From the NCBI GenBank assembly GCA_018057705.1, contig JAGPDF010000002.1:83039-147038 (forward strand): a stretch of DNA of 64,000 bases, written 5' to 3'. The translations under genes were made by a program, and so were the position numbers. The DNA comes from Thermoanaerobaculia bacterium. Lineage in GTDB: Bacteria; Acidobacteriota; Thermoanaerobaculia; Multivoradales; JAGPDF01. This document shows, in pieces, positions 55,692-64,000 of this stretch. The notes under the pieces are model-generated. The model saw only the letters and a list, made by a program, of their open reading frames with translations, was not told the origin of the DNA and did not search any database. Position 1 is the stretch's first letter. Every line of letters starts with the position of its first letter.

Positions 55692-56861
55692 TCAGCGGAA
55701 CCGCGAGCGATCGAGGCCGGGGATGACCCGCAGGGCGTTTTCGTAGTAGAGCTTGCGCAGGACTTCGTCGGGGAGGGCGAGGCCGTAGAGCTTCCAGAAG
55801 GCGTGGCGGCGGCGGTAGTAGGGGAAGTAGTCGTCGGCGGTTTCGAGGACGCGGAAGTAGGGTGGGTACTCGGACGGCTCCCACGAGTCCTTGCCGAACA
55901 TCACGCGGTCCTGGTATTTCACCAGCCAGTCGTGCGCGAAGCGCGGCTGGCGGCCGAGCTCGGCGAGCACGGCGCCAATCTCGGTCATCACGTTCGGCGC
56001 CTCGTCCATGAGCTTGCCGAGCCGCCCGAGGTCGTTGCCGAGCCAGCCCAAGTGCGCGTTGATGAAGGTCGTCTTCGGGTTGGCGCGGAAGAGGTTGTGC
56101 TGTTCGCTGATGAGCTGCTCCCACGGCGTGTTCTCCGCCGGGTCGCGCCAGCGGCCGGGGATCTCGATCATCTCGTAGAGGCGCTCGTTGTCCTTGTCCC
56201 TGGGCTGCCAGAACGGCGCCGGATCGGCGGTGTGGATCAGCACCGGCACGCCGCGCCGCGCGCAGGCCGCCCAGATCGGCGCGAGGCGCGGGTCGTCGAC
56301 CGCGATGCGCTTGCCGGCGACGTCCACCGTGTCCATCCCCAGGCCCTTGTAGATCTTCAAGCCGCGCGCGCCGGCCGCGATGTCGGCCTCGAGCTCAGCG
56401 ACCGCTGCCGCCGGCCAGTCGGCGGCGCCGACGCGCGAGAAGTCGACGTTGGTGAAGTGGACGAGCCTTCCGGGAGCGAGCCGCTCGGTGAGCGCCATCG
56501 CGTCACGCATGTACTGCGGCGCCTTGAGGGCGAAGCGCGGCTGGCCGTCCGGGCCGGTCGTGCGTTCGAAGCCGCGGCCCGAGAGGTTCACCATCACCGC
56601 CATGTTCAGCTTGTCCATCTCCTCGACGAGCGTCCGCACCTCGGCTTCGGTGAGGCCGAACTGGTGCGAGTGGACGTCAACGAACGGGAACTTCGCCCGC
56701 GGCACCGGATGCTCGGAGACTTTGAGCGTCGACGGCGGGTCGTACTGCATGAACGAGAGCTGCGCCGGGTCGTCGGAGGGGGCCGGAGGGTTGGCCCCCT
56801 GTTGGGCCGGCAGGTGGGCGGCGGAGAGGACGAGCAGAAGCCAGATCTGCGAGGTGCGCAT
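55692..56861 (-). CDS. Secreted amidohydrolase family protein (amidohydrolase_2)
   Basis: A 389-residue exported metal-dependent hydrolase of the amidohydrolase-2 family. It has a signal peptide (IWLLLVLSAAHLPAQQ) and the metal-binding HxH in FVDVHSHQFGL (His64, His66). LKIYKGLGMD is followed by VLIHTADPAPFWQP, INAHLGWLGND and the C-terminal FGKDSWEPSEYPPYF, with the catalytic Asp. This order is typical of TIM-barrel amidohydrolases such as aminocarboxymuconate semialdehyde decarboxylase relatives. Substrate is unknown. It stops seven bases after the REPIN-like element and is co-oriented with the glycosyltransferase upstream. Confidence 0.9.
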   Translation of the reverse strand: MRTSQIWLLLVLSAAHLPAQQGANPPAPSDDPAQLSFMQYDPPSTLKVSEHPVPRAKFPFVDVHSHQFGLTEAEVRTLVEEMDKLNMAVMVNLSGRGFERTTGPDGQPRFALKAPQYMRDAMALTERLAPGRLVHFTNVDFSRVGAADWPAAAVAELEADIAAGARGLKIYKGLGMDTVDVAGKRIAVDDPRLAPIWAACARRGVPVLIHTADPAPFWQPRDKDNERLYEMIEIPGRWRDPAENTPWEQLISEQHNLFRANPKTTFINAHLGWLGNDLGRLGKLMDEAPNVMTEIGAVLAELGRQPRFAHDWLVKYQDRVMFGKDSWEPSEYPPYFRVLETADDYFPYYRRRHAFWKLYGLALPDEVLRKLYYENALRVIPGLDRSRFR

Positions 56862-56885
56862 GAGGGAGATCCTACCTGCGGATCT

Positions 56886-58148
56886 TCAGAGCAGCCGTTC
56901 GAGCTCGTCGCAGGCGGAAGCGACGCCCGTCTCGGCGGCGATCTGCGCGCCGAGGAGACGCGCGCGGCCGGCGGCCGTCGCGTCGGCAAGCAGAGCGGCG
57001 AGCGCGCGCTCCGCGCGCCGCGCGGAGTAGCGCTCCGCAGGAAGGACCCGGGCGACGCCGAGCCGCGCGAGGCGGTGGGCGTTGTCGGGTTGGTCGTGGC
57101 AGTGCGGGACGACCAGCATCGGTCGTCCGGAGCGCAGAGCCTCCGCCGAGGTGCCGACACCTCCCTGGTGGACCACGAGCTCTGCCCGGGCGAAGAGCGC
57201 GGCATGCGGCGCGTACGGTACCGCCAGCAGTCTCTCCGACAGCGCGCGGCGCGGAAGATTCGCCGGGTCGGTGCCGACGAGCAGCACGGCCCGCAGTCCG
57301 AGACGCTCGACCGCCGTGATGCTGTGCTCGTAGAAGGCTCCGGCCGCACCGACCGCCGCCGAGCCGAGCGTGAAGACCACCGGCGGCGGCCCGGCCGCGA
57401 GGAAGCGCTCGAGCTCGGCCGTCAAAGCCTGCGGATCGGCGAGGAAGGGAAAACCCACGGCCTGGGTGTTCTGCGGCCAGTCGGCCTGCCGCGGACCGAA
57501 GCGCGGTGAAAAAAGCGCCAGAACCAGATGGGGTGAGTGCTGGCCGTGGAGGATCGGATTGGCACCGGGTGCGAGGCCGAGCTCCGCTTCGAGCTCGCGA
57601 TAAGGCGCGAGCCAGCGGCTGAGCATGAAGTCGGCGAGGCGCAGGACGACCCGCTGGCCGCGAGGGCCGAGCCGGGCGAGGCTGTGCTCGAACGGGACGC
57701 CCGAGAAGATCGCCGGATCGGTGGTCGAGAACAGGCTGAGTGGCGAGAGTACGGTGGAGACCCAGGGCCGTCCGGCGGCTCGGGCGAGGAGCTGGGCGCC
57801 CAGGGCAAGCGGATGGGTCACCATCAGATCCGCGGCGGCGGCCGCCGGACGCAGGTCGTCGAAAGCGGTTCGCAGATGCCCGAGGGTCATCTCGCGCAGC
57901 ACGTACTCCGGACCGCGACGCTTGTGCATCGCCCGCTTGAGCTGCACGGGATCGGTCGGGTCGAAGTCGGGTCCGATCGGATGAAACCCGAGCCCCGCCG
58001 CCGTCACGCGCGACGCGTAGTGGCGCAAAGTGGCGACCGCCACCCGATGCCCCCGCGTCCGGAGCTCCCGGCCGAGGGCGAGGTACGGGTAGAGGTCGCC
58101 GAGCGACCCGAAAGTGTTGAGGAGAATCCCGGCGATGGAGGGCCTCAG
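56886..58148 (-). CDS. UGT/MGT-type glycosyltransferase (GT1 family), likely CTG start
   Basis: A 420-residue GT-B fold glycosyltransferase. N-terminal NTFGSLGDLYPYLALGRELRTRGHRVAVAT binds the acceptor side; the C-terminal domain has VVFTLGSAAVGAAGAFYEHS and the donor-site signature LVVHQGGVGTSAEALRSGRPMLVVPHCHDQPDNA in blocks. It would move a sugar from UDP- or dTDP-sugar to a small hydrophobic acceptor such as a sterol, macrolide or polyprenol. No ATG, GTG or TTG exists in frame between the upstream gene's body and residue 30. A CTG at 58148 overlaps the preceding stop as CTGA, parallel to the ATGA, GTGA and TTGA overlaps elsewhere. I therefore take CTG as the start. Confidence 0.8.
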   Translation of the reverse strand: MRPSIAGILLNTFGSLGDLYPYLALGRELRTRGHRVAVATLRHYASRVTAAGLGFHPIGPDFDPTDPVQLKRAMHKRRGPEYVLREMTLGHLRTAFDDLRPAAAAADLMVTHPLALGAQLLARAAGRPWVSTVLSPLSLFSTTDPAIFSGVPFEHSLARLGPRGQRVVLRLADFMLSRWLAPYRELEAELGLAPGANPILHGQHSPHLVLALFSPRFGPRQADWPQNTQAVGFPFLADPQALTAELERFLAAGPPPVVFTLGSAAVGAAGAFYEHSITAVERLGLRAVLLVGTDPANLPRRALSERLLAVPYAPHAALFARAELVVHQGGVGTSAEALRSGRPMLVVPHCHDQPDNAHRLARLGVARVLPAERYSARRAERALAALLADATAAGRARLLGAQIAAETGVASACDELERLL

Positions 58149-59050
58149 TCCGGCGGGTTCATGTTCGGCATCATCATGCCGGGAGCCATGAGCTCGGTCT
58201 CGGTGTAGCCGGGGGGAATGGCGAAGACCGAGGCCGGGACCTTCTCCTCGGAGAGCTCGGTGACGATGAAGGTCGTCGTCTGCGGGCCCGCGGCGTTCTG
58301 CTTGTCGGCCGACTTCTGCATCATCTTGGCCATCATGCCGCTGCCGGTCGCCTTGCTCTGGCTCTTGGCGACCGTCACGCGCTTGAGCGGGAAGCCGGTT
58401 TGCGTCTTTTTTGCCGCCTCGACGATTTTCTGGAAGTTCTCCGGCAGCGAGCCGGCCGAACCCATCTGTTCGAAGGAACGCATGATCTTGGGATCGATCG
58501 CGATGTCGGCGACCCAGACATCCTCGGTCTGGTCGGTGGCGACCTCCATGCTCATGCCCATCGGCAACGCCATGCCGATGGTGTACCGGGTGCGCCAACG
58601 GAAGTGCTTCGTTGGTCGGCCGAGCATCGTGCCTCCGTCCTCTTCGAGGAGCTTCTCGACGATCGGATCGGGGTAGGTCTTGGGGCTCTCCTGTGGCTCC
58701 TGGCCGCCCATCATCTGCCCCGCGGCGCTCATCATCTGGCCGATGTCGAGGCTGGCATAGGACTTTTCCTTGGGATTCACCAGGATCATGGCGTCGGCGT
58801 CCGGCTGGATCAGGATGTAGCTGCCCTCACCCAGGATGGGATTCCCCGACGAGAGGATCTCCATCTTCGCCCCGCCGGTGTCGATCGAAGTGCGGATCTT
58901 CATGTTCTGGAACTCGGCCGCTTCGCCTTCGCCGCGCACCTCCTGCATGAAGACGAGACCGGCGGTGGCCGGCCCGGTCGTCGTCGCGAGGATGCCGAGG
59001 CCGGCGAGAGCGAAAGCTGCGAGGCGGTTTTGCGGGCAGGGAATCTTCAT
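58145..59050 (-). CDS. Secreted DUF4412-like protein
   Basis: A 301-residue exported protein: signal peptide (RLAAFALAGLGILATTTGPATA) then a beta-rich body resembling DUF4412 proteins of diderm bacteria. Visible blocks are VFMQEVRGEGEAAEFQNMKIRTSIDTGGAKMEI, GSYILIQPDADAMILVNPKEKSYA, MLGRPTKHFRWRTRY and TDQTEDVWVADIAI, which look like a small-ligand or lipid-binding jelly roll. A Met-rich tail (ELMAPGMMMPNMNPP) follows. ATG 59050 has AAGGAG upstream. Its TGA overlaps the glycosyltransferase start. The function is unknown; export and a beta fold suggest an envelope lipoprotein-like carrier without a lipobox. Confidence 0.82.
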   Translation of the reverse strand: MKIPCPQNRLAAFALAGLGILATTTGPATAGLVFMQEVRGEGEAAEFQNMKIRTSIDTGGAKMEILSSGNPILGEGSYILIQPDADAMILVNPKEKSYASLDIGQMMSAAGQMMGGQEPQESPKTYPDPIVEKLLEEDGGTMLGRPTKHFRWRTRYTIGMALPMGMSMEVATDQTEDVWVADIAIDPKIMRSFEQMGSAGSLPENFQKIVEAAKKTQTGFPLKRVTVAKSQSKATGSGMMAKMMQKSADKQNAAGPQTTTFIVTELSEEKVPASVFAIPPGYTETELMAPGMMMPNMNPPD

Positions 59051-59135
59051 GGAAAGGGTCTCCTTGGAAGGTCGTCCCAGCGATTCTACGCGCACAGGGG
59101 AGACGGTTTCCTCGGACCCTCGAGCGGGGTCTAAG

Positions 59136-62100
59136 ATGATCACCATGCGCTCCCCGATCGCCTCGACCCTGCTTCTCGCCGGCGCGCTCGCGCTCGTTGC
59201 CCCTTCCTGCCAGCAGCTGCAGGCGGGATCCTCTTCCTCTGCTCCGGGGGCCACGACACGCCCCGAAGGGGCGAAACCCAAGGTGCCCGCGACCGTGAAC
59301 CCGACCGCAGCATGGAAAGAGATCGACCGGCTGCTCGACGAGCAGAAGCTGTCGGAGGCCGCCGACCGCCTCGAGCCTTTGGTCGAGAGCGCTCGCGCCA
59401 CCGGCGACGAGGCGAACTGGGCAAGAGCACTGGTGCGCCAGTCGCAAGTGCGGACCTCCCTGGGCGGTCTCGAGACCGCGGTCGAGGAGATGAAGGCCCA
59501 ACCCTGGCCCCCCGGGTCGGTCGCCCGCGCCGCGGTCGAGCTCTACTACGCCCATGCCCTGCTCGAGTACCTCTCGGGCTACGACTGGGAGATCCGGCAA
59601 CGCGAGCGCGTGGTGTCGGACGAGAAGGTCGACCTCAAGGCGTGGACCGCCGAGCAGATCGCCGCCGAAGCCGAGCGGAGCTTTCTTGCGGTCTGGGAAC
59701 GCCGCGCGGAGCTGGGCGACGTCGCGGTTGGCGACTTTCCCTACCTCGCGGCGAACGACTATCCGAAGGGCATCCGCAGCTCGTTGCGCGACGCCCTGAC
59801 CTATCTCTTCGTCGACCGGCTGCTCGCCGACTCGAGCTTCTGGTCGGCCAGCGAGGCGAACGACGCCTGGCAGCTCGATCTCGGCAATCTCCTCGCCGAC
59901 GAACCCCAGGTGCCGGCTGTGTCCGGGGCCGTTCCTTCGGTTCATCCAGTGCTGCGCGGCGCCGCCGTGCTCGCCGACCTCGAGCGCTGGCACCGTGGCC
60001 GCAAGGAGCCCGGGGCCGAGCTCGAGGCGCGCCTCGCGCGCCATCGTCTGCTCGCCTTGCATCGCACCTCGGAGAGCGATCAGGCGCGCCTGCGCGCCGA
60101 TCTCGAGAAGCGCCTGCCCGCCTACCGCAACGACCCCTGGTGGGCGGTCGGCATGGCCGAGCTCGCCGGCGCGGTCGACAGCGCCGCGAGCGACCCGGAG
60201 CACCGCATTCGCGCCCGCGAGCTCGCCCTGGCGGGCGAGAAGGCCTACCCGGGGAGCCGCGGGGCCCAGCTCTGCCGCGAGCTGCGGGCACAGATCGAGG
60301 CCCCCGACTTCGCGCTCCAGATGATGGCCGTCGACAGTGCCGGACGCCGTTCGATCGAGATCTCGCACCGGAATCTCCGAGAGCTCCATCTGCGCGCCTA
60401 CCCGGTCGATCTCGCGGCGCAGCTCGCCCGCAAGGAGTTCCGCGGTCTCTTTCCGAACGACGACCGCGAGATCGAACGGCTGATCTCGGGCGGCGAGCCC
60501 GCGGCCGCCTGGAGTGTCGCGTTGCCGAAGACGGCGGATTTCCTGACCCACCGGACGTTCGCGGCGCCGCCGCTCACGAGGTCCGGCCTCTACCTCATCG
60601 TCGCCTCGGCGGAGCGCTCGTTCGCCAAGCCAGGCAATCGCCGCGTGGCACTGCCGTTCACCCTGTCGGGTCTCGTCCTGCTGGAGGAGAGTGCGAGCTT
60701 CCCCTGGGAGGTGCGGCTCGTCGAGGGGAGCGACGGCCGGGCGGCGGCCGGAGTCGAGGTTGCGCTCTACCGCAATACCTGGCGCGAGGCGCCGACGCGC
60801 ATCAGCGCCGTGCGCACCGACGCCGCCGGCCGCGCGACGTTCGCCTTTCCCGGCGAGAGCGGCTACTCCAACTTCCTGGTGGTCGCGCGGCGCGGCGACG
60901 ACAGCGCCGTGGCGCAGCGCTACGGGGGCCAGCCCCAGCCCGGGACGAGCCCGTACACGAGCTCCCTCCTCTTCACCGACCGGGCGATCTACCGGCCCGA
61001 GCAGAAGCTCTACTGGAAGGTCCTGGCCTACGAGAGCGGCCGCGGCCGCGGCGAGCTCACGCCGGCGCCGGAGACGCCGGTCGAAGTCTCGCTCACCGAT
61101 CCCAACGGCGAGACGGTGGCGGCGGTCACCGTCACGACGAATCGCTTTGGCACGGCGGCGGGTGAATTTCTGATTCCCGCCGGCAGGCTCCTCGGCGAAT
61201 GGACAATCGAGAGCTCGCTCGACGGCGAGACCGCGGTGCGCGTCGAGGAGTACAAGCGCCCGACGTTCGAGGTCGAGGTCGACGCTCCGGCGCGCGAGCT
61301 GCGCCTCAACCGGCCGGCCGAGCTCAGTGGCGAGGCACGCTACTACTTCGGCCTGCCGGTCACCTCCGGTCGCGTCGCCTGGCGGGTGACTCGCCAGCCG
61401 GAGCTTCCCTGGTGGTGGCGCTTCTGGGGCTTCGCCGGCGGCTCCACCGAGGCGCAGGCGATCGCGAGCGGCACGACGGTGCTCGCTGCGGACGGCCGGT
61501 TCCAGATCGCGTTCACCCCGGCGGCGGACGAAAGCGACAAGGCGAAGGGCTTCACCTATCTCTATCGCCTCGAGGCCGACATCACCGACGACGGCGGCGA
61601 GACGCGCACCGGCGAGCGCACGGTGCGGCTCGGCTGGGCGGCGGTCGAAGCGCTCGCCGCGAAGCCGGCCGACCTCGTGGTCGAGAATCGGCCGTTCGAG
61701 ATCTCGATCCGCCGCCAGGACCTGGACGGCGCGCCACGCCCCGGAGACGGCAAGTGGCGGCTGCTGCGCCTGGAGGCGCCGGCCGCCGGGATGCTACCGG
61801 CCGATCTCCCGCTGCGTCCGGCCGATTCTCCGGCCGAATCTGCCGATCGCTTTGCGACCCCGGGCGACCGGCTGCGCCCGCGCTGGACCGGTGCCAGAGC
61901 GACGGCACAGGCGCTCGCCCTTTTCGCCGACGGCCAGGAGGTCGCGAGCGGCGACCTGCGGCACGATGCCTCCGGCAGCGGCAAGATCCCGTTCGCCAAG
62001 CTCGGCGCGGGCGCCTACCGCCTGCGCTACGAGACGCGCGACAGCTTCGGCGAGACCGGGCGCACGCAGCTCGATTTCGTCGTCGCCGGCCGCGTGACGC

Positions 62101-64000
62101 CGCTCGCTCTCGCCGCCGACCTCGCCTTCGATCGCGCCTCCGCTGAGCCGGGCCAGTCCGTTCGGCTCTGGTTCCACTCGGGGTTGAAGGACGCACCGGC
62201 CGAGCTCGAGCTGCTGCGCGGCGTGGAGCGTGTCTGGCGCCGCAGCGTGACGCTCTCCGGTTCGCAGTGGATCGATCTGCCGGTGGCCGAAGCGGACCGC
62301 GGTGGGCTGGCGGCGCGGCTAACCCTGGTGGCCGACCACCAGTTCGTCTCCCAGAGCGCCGCGCTCGAGGTGCCGTGGAAGAACAAGGAGCTCACGGTCG
62401 AGTTCGCGACCTTCCGCGACCGGCTGACGCCCGGAGCGCGCGAGACGTTCCGCATCACCGTGAAGGACGCCCAGGGCCGACCGGTCGAGGCCGGCGCGGC
62501 GGAGCTCCTGGCCTCGATGCACGACCGGAGCCTCGATCTCTTCGCCCCGTTCGCAGCGCCGCGCCCGCTGGGCCTGTTCCCCACCGGCGCTTACTTTCCG
62601 CCGCTCTCGTCGAATCTCGGGGCCATCGGTCCGCTCTGGCAGCGCGACGAATCGTGGGTGAAGTGGGCTGCGGTGGACGAGCTTTCGGGCGACGCCTTCG
62701 TCGAGATCTCGCCCTGGGGGATCGGTGGCCCCGGCAGCGGCCGCGGTGGGCCGATGCGCAGAATGCAGAAGGGTGGCGTCGCCATGATGGCGATGATGGC
62801 CGAAGGCGCGGTGCCGGCACCGGCTGCGGCGCCGGCACCGCAGGGCGTGGCGGACGTCGGCGGAGTCGCCGAGACGATCGCGGTCACCGGCGATGCGGCG
62901 AGCGAGGAGCCGGCAGCGGTCGCCCTGCGCGCGAACTTCGCCGAGACCGCCTTCTGGCAGCCGCAGCTGCTGACCGGCGCCGACGGCTCGGCGGCGATCG
63001 AGTTCACCGTCCCCGATTCGGTCACCTCGTGGCGGGTGTGGGTCGCCGCGCTCTCGCAGACGCTCGCCTCGGGCTACGTCGAGAAGAGCGCCGAATCGGT
63101 GAAAGAGCTGATGATCCGCCCCTACCTGCCGCGCTTCCTGCGCGAGGGCGACGTCGCTCAGCTCAAGGTGGTCGTCAACAGCGCCGGAGAGTCGGTGCTC
63201 GCCGGCGAGGCGACGCTCGAGATCACCGATCCCGAGACGAACGCCTCGCTGCTCGCGGAATTCGGCCTCACCGCGGCGACCGCGAAGCAGCCGTTCCGGG
63301 TCGAACCCGGCAAGGGGGTCGACCTCACCTTCCCGCTCACCGCACCCCGCCGTGTCGGTCCGACGGCGTTCAAGATCGTCGCGCGCGCCGGCAACCTCTC
63401 GGACGGCGAGCTCCGTCCGCTGCCGCTCCTGCCGTCGCGCATCCATCTCGCGCAGTCGCGTTTCGTGACCCTGAAGGGCGCCGAGCGCCGCGAGATGACC
63501 TTCGACGACATGAAGAAGAACGACCCGACGCGCATCGACGAGCAGATGGTCGTCACCGTGGACGGGCAGCTCTTCTATTCGATGCTCGACGCGCTGCCCT
63601 ATCTCGTCGAGTATCCCTACGAGTGCACCGAGCAGACGATGAACCGGTTCGTTTCGACCGGCATGATGTCGAGCCTCTTCGAGCAGTACCCCGCGGCGGC
63701 ACGTGCGGCCAAGGAGATGGCCGAGCGCGAGACTCCGCTGGAGCGTTTCGATACCCCGCAAGGGGGGGATCCCAACCTCAAGATGGCGCTCGAAGAGACC
63801 CCATGGCTGCGCGAGTCGCGCGGCGGCGACAAGGGCGACCGGGAGTTTCTGCGCGTCCTCGACCCGGCGGTGGCGCGCGCCCAGCGCGACTCTGCCCTGA
63901 CCAAGCTCGAGCAGGCCCAGCTTCCCAACGGCGGCTTCCCCTGGTTCGCCGGCGGACCGGCCTCGCCCTACATGACGCTCTATCTCATGGGCGGCATGGC
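59136..64000 (+). CDS. Alpha-2-macroglobulin family protein with intact thioester motif (partial)
   Basis: At least 1620 residues; the gene runs past the right window edge. It begins with an export signal (STLLLAGALALVAPSC), where Cys24 could be a weak lipoprotein site. Macroglobulin-like domains follow, including LLFTDRAIYRPEQKLYWKVLAYES. After a low-complexity Ala/Pro stretch come AAIEFTVPDSVTSWRVWVAAL and the KELMIRPYLPRFLREGDVAQL block at the start of the complement-like region. The thioester motif is present: Cys at about residue 1497 in YPYECTEQTMNRF, so the bond can form. Such bacterial proteins trap proteases in the periplasm. No PBP1C gene, the usual neighbour, is visible. ATG 59136 and ATG 59145 are both possible starts. 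Confidence 0.92.
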   Translation, partial: MITMRSPIASTLLLAGALALVAPSCQQLQAGSSSSAPGATTRPEGAKPKVPATVNPTAAWKEIDRLLDEQKLSEAADRLEPLVESARATGDEANWARALVRQSQVRTSLGGLETAVEEMKAQPWPPGSVARAAVELYYAHALLEYLSGYDWEIRQRERVVSDEKVDLKAWTAEQIAAEAERSFLAVWERRAELGDVAVGDFPYLAANDYPKGIRSSLRDALTYLFVDRLLADSSFWSASEANDAWQLDLGNLLADEPQVPAVSGAVPSVHPVLRGAAVLADLERWHRGRKEPGAELEARLARHRLLALHRTSESDQARLRADLEKRLPAYRNDPWWAVGMAELAGAVDSAASDPEHRIRARELALAGEKAYPGSRGAQLCRELRAQIEAPDFALQMMAVDSAGRRSIEISHRNLRELHLRAYPVDLAAQLARKEFRGLFPNDDREIERLISGGEPAAAWSVALPKTADFLTHRTFAAPPLTRSGLYLIVASAERSFAKPGNRRVALPFTLSGLVLLEESASFPWEVRLVEGSDGRAAAGVEVALYRNTWREAPTRISAVRTDAAGRATFAFPGESGYSNFLVVARRGDDSAVAQRYGGQPQPGTSPYTSSLLFTDRAIYRPEQKLYWKVLAYESGRGRGELTPAPETPVEVSLTDPNGETVAAVTVTTNRFGTAAGEFLIPAGRLLGEWTIESSLDGETAVRVEEYKRPTFEVEVDAPARELRLNRPAELSGEARYYFGLPVTSGRVAWRVTRQPELPWWWRFWGFAGGSTEAQAIASGTTVLAADGRFQIAFTPAADESDKAKGFTYLYRLEADITDDGGETRTGERTVRLGWAAVEALAAKPADLVVENRPFEISIRRQDLDGAPRPGDGKWRLLRLEAPAAGMLPADLPLRPADSPAESADRFATPGDRLRPRWTGARATAQALALFADGQEVASGDLRHDASGSGKIPFAKLGAGAYRLRYETRDSFGETGRTQLDFVVAGRVTPLALAADLAFDRASAEPGQSVRLWFHSGLKDAPAELELLRGVERVWRRSVTLSGSQWIDLPVAEADRGGLAARLTLVADHQFVSQSAALEVPWKNKELTVEFATFRDRLTPGARETFRITVKDAQGRPVEAGAAELLASMHDRSLDLFAPFAAPRPLGLFPTGAYFPPLSSNLGAIGPLWQRDESWVKWAAVDELSGDAFVEISPWGIGGPGSGRGGPMRRMQKGGVAMMAMMAEGAVPAPAAAPAPQGVADVGGVAETIAVTGDAASEEPAAVALRANFAETAFWQPQLLTGADGSAAIEFTVPDSVTSWRVWVAALSQTLASGYVEKSAESVKELMIRPYLPRFLREGDVAQLKVVVNSAGESVLAGEATLEITDPETNASLLAEFGLTAATAKQPFRVEPGKGVDLTFPLTAPRRVGPTAFKIVARAGNLSDGELRPLPLLPSRIHLAQSRFVTLKGAERREMTFDDMKKNDPTRIDEQMVVTVDGQLFYSMLDALPYLVEYPYECTEQTMNRFVSTGMMSSLFEQYPAAARAAKEMAERETPLERFDTPQGGDPNLKMALEETPWLRESRGGDKGDREFLRVLDPAVARAQRDSALTKLEQAQLPNGGFPWFAGGPASPYMTLYLMGGM

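Overview
This window is GC-rich, densely coded DNA from a diderm, aerobically respiring bacterium. LptD, TonB/ExbB/ExbD and several lipoprotein signals indicate an outer membrane. An alternative complex III (ActABCDEF) operon fused to an A2-type caa3 cytochrome oxidase operon gives the respiratory chain. That combination, with an archaeal-type phosphoglycerate mutase, long TPR/ankyrin/propeller secreted proteins and kinase-like TonB fusions, fits Acidobacteriota (Thermoanaerobaculia-like) best. The phylum is my inference; Gemmatimonadota or Myxococcota-like lineages are not excluded. I see no rRNA, tRNA, CRISPR, integrase or transposase, and no gene-free stretch longer than 300 bases (the largest gap, 47107-47375, is 269 bp).

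Layout. 1-4.0 kb (minus strand): ApgM phosphoglycerate mutase (cut by the window edge), an orphan small protein, a KDPG-aldolase-family enzyme, a TrmJ-like tRNA methyltransferase and a degenerate secreted ApbE-like protein. 4.1-7.3 kb (plus): TPR lipoprotein, TonB, ExbB and two ExbD, an outer-membrane energisation operon. 7.3-8.7 kb: SPFH membrane protein, ribbon-helix-helix protein and zinc-ribbon protein behind a clear sigma-70-type promoter. 8.7-12.6 kb: DUF3891 protein, malic enzyme MaeB and a CsgG/LpoB-like periplasmic protein with a strong terminator. 12.7-16.3 kb (minus): a membrane pseudokinase with a TonB C-terminal domain, then ruvX-mltG. 16.4-26.8 kb (plus): thiolase, LptD, four nucleotide-sugar short-chain dehydrogenases, a two-domain polyprenol/phytol-kinase-like plus DUF92 protein, and a GT39-type glycosyltransferase, together suggesting envelope polysaccharide and isoprenoid work. 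26.9-33.6 kb: hybrid histidine kinase, UbiA prenyltransferase, a Phd/PIN toxin-antitoxin pair, a Leu/Glu-type dehydrogenase and a PabB-PabC fusion.

33.6-47.1 kb is one long minus-strand respiratory operon read from 47.1 kb downwards: actA-actB-actC-actD-actE-actF, a small TM protein, sco, ctaC, ctaD, ctaE, ctaF and an HD phosphohydrolase. Quinol oxidation by ACIII can be coupled directly to the caa3 oxidase, whose subunit II carries its own cytochrome c domain. 47.4-64 kb is accessory: an esterase, a ricin-type secreted lectin, two bacterial-PH-domain membrane proteins, a lower-GC membrane protein, a repeat propeller, two secreted ankyrin proteins, a REPIN-like palindrome pair, an amidohydrolase, a UGT-like glycosyltransferase that seems to need a CTG start, a DUF4412-like secreted protein, and a large alpha-2-macroglobulin with an intact thioester motif that runs off the window end.

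The genome shows a strong habit of stop/start overlap (ATGA, GTGA, TTGA and probably CTGA). This decided many of the start codons given here.
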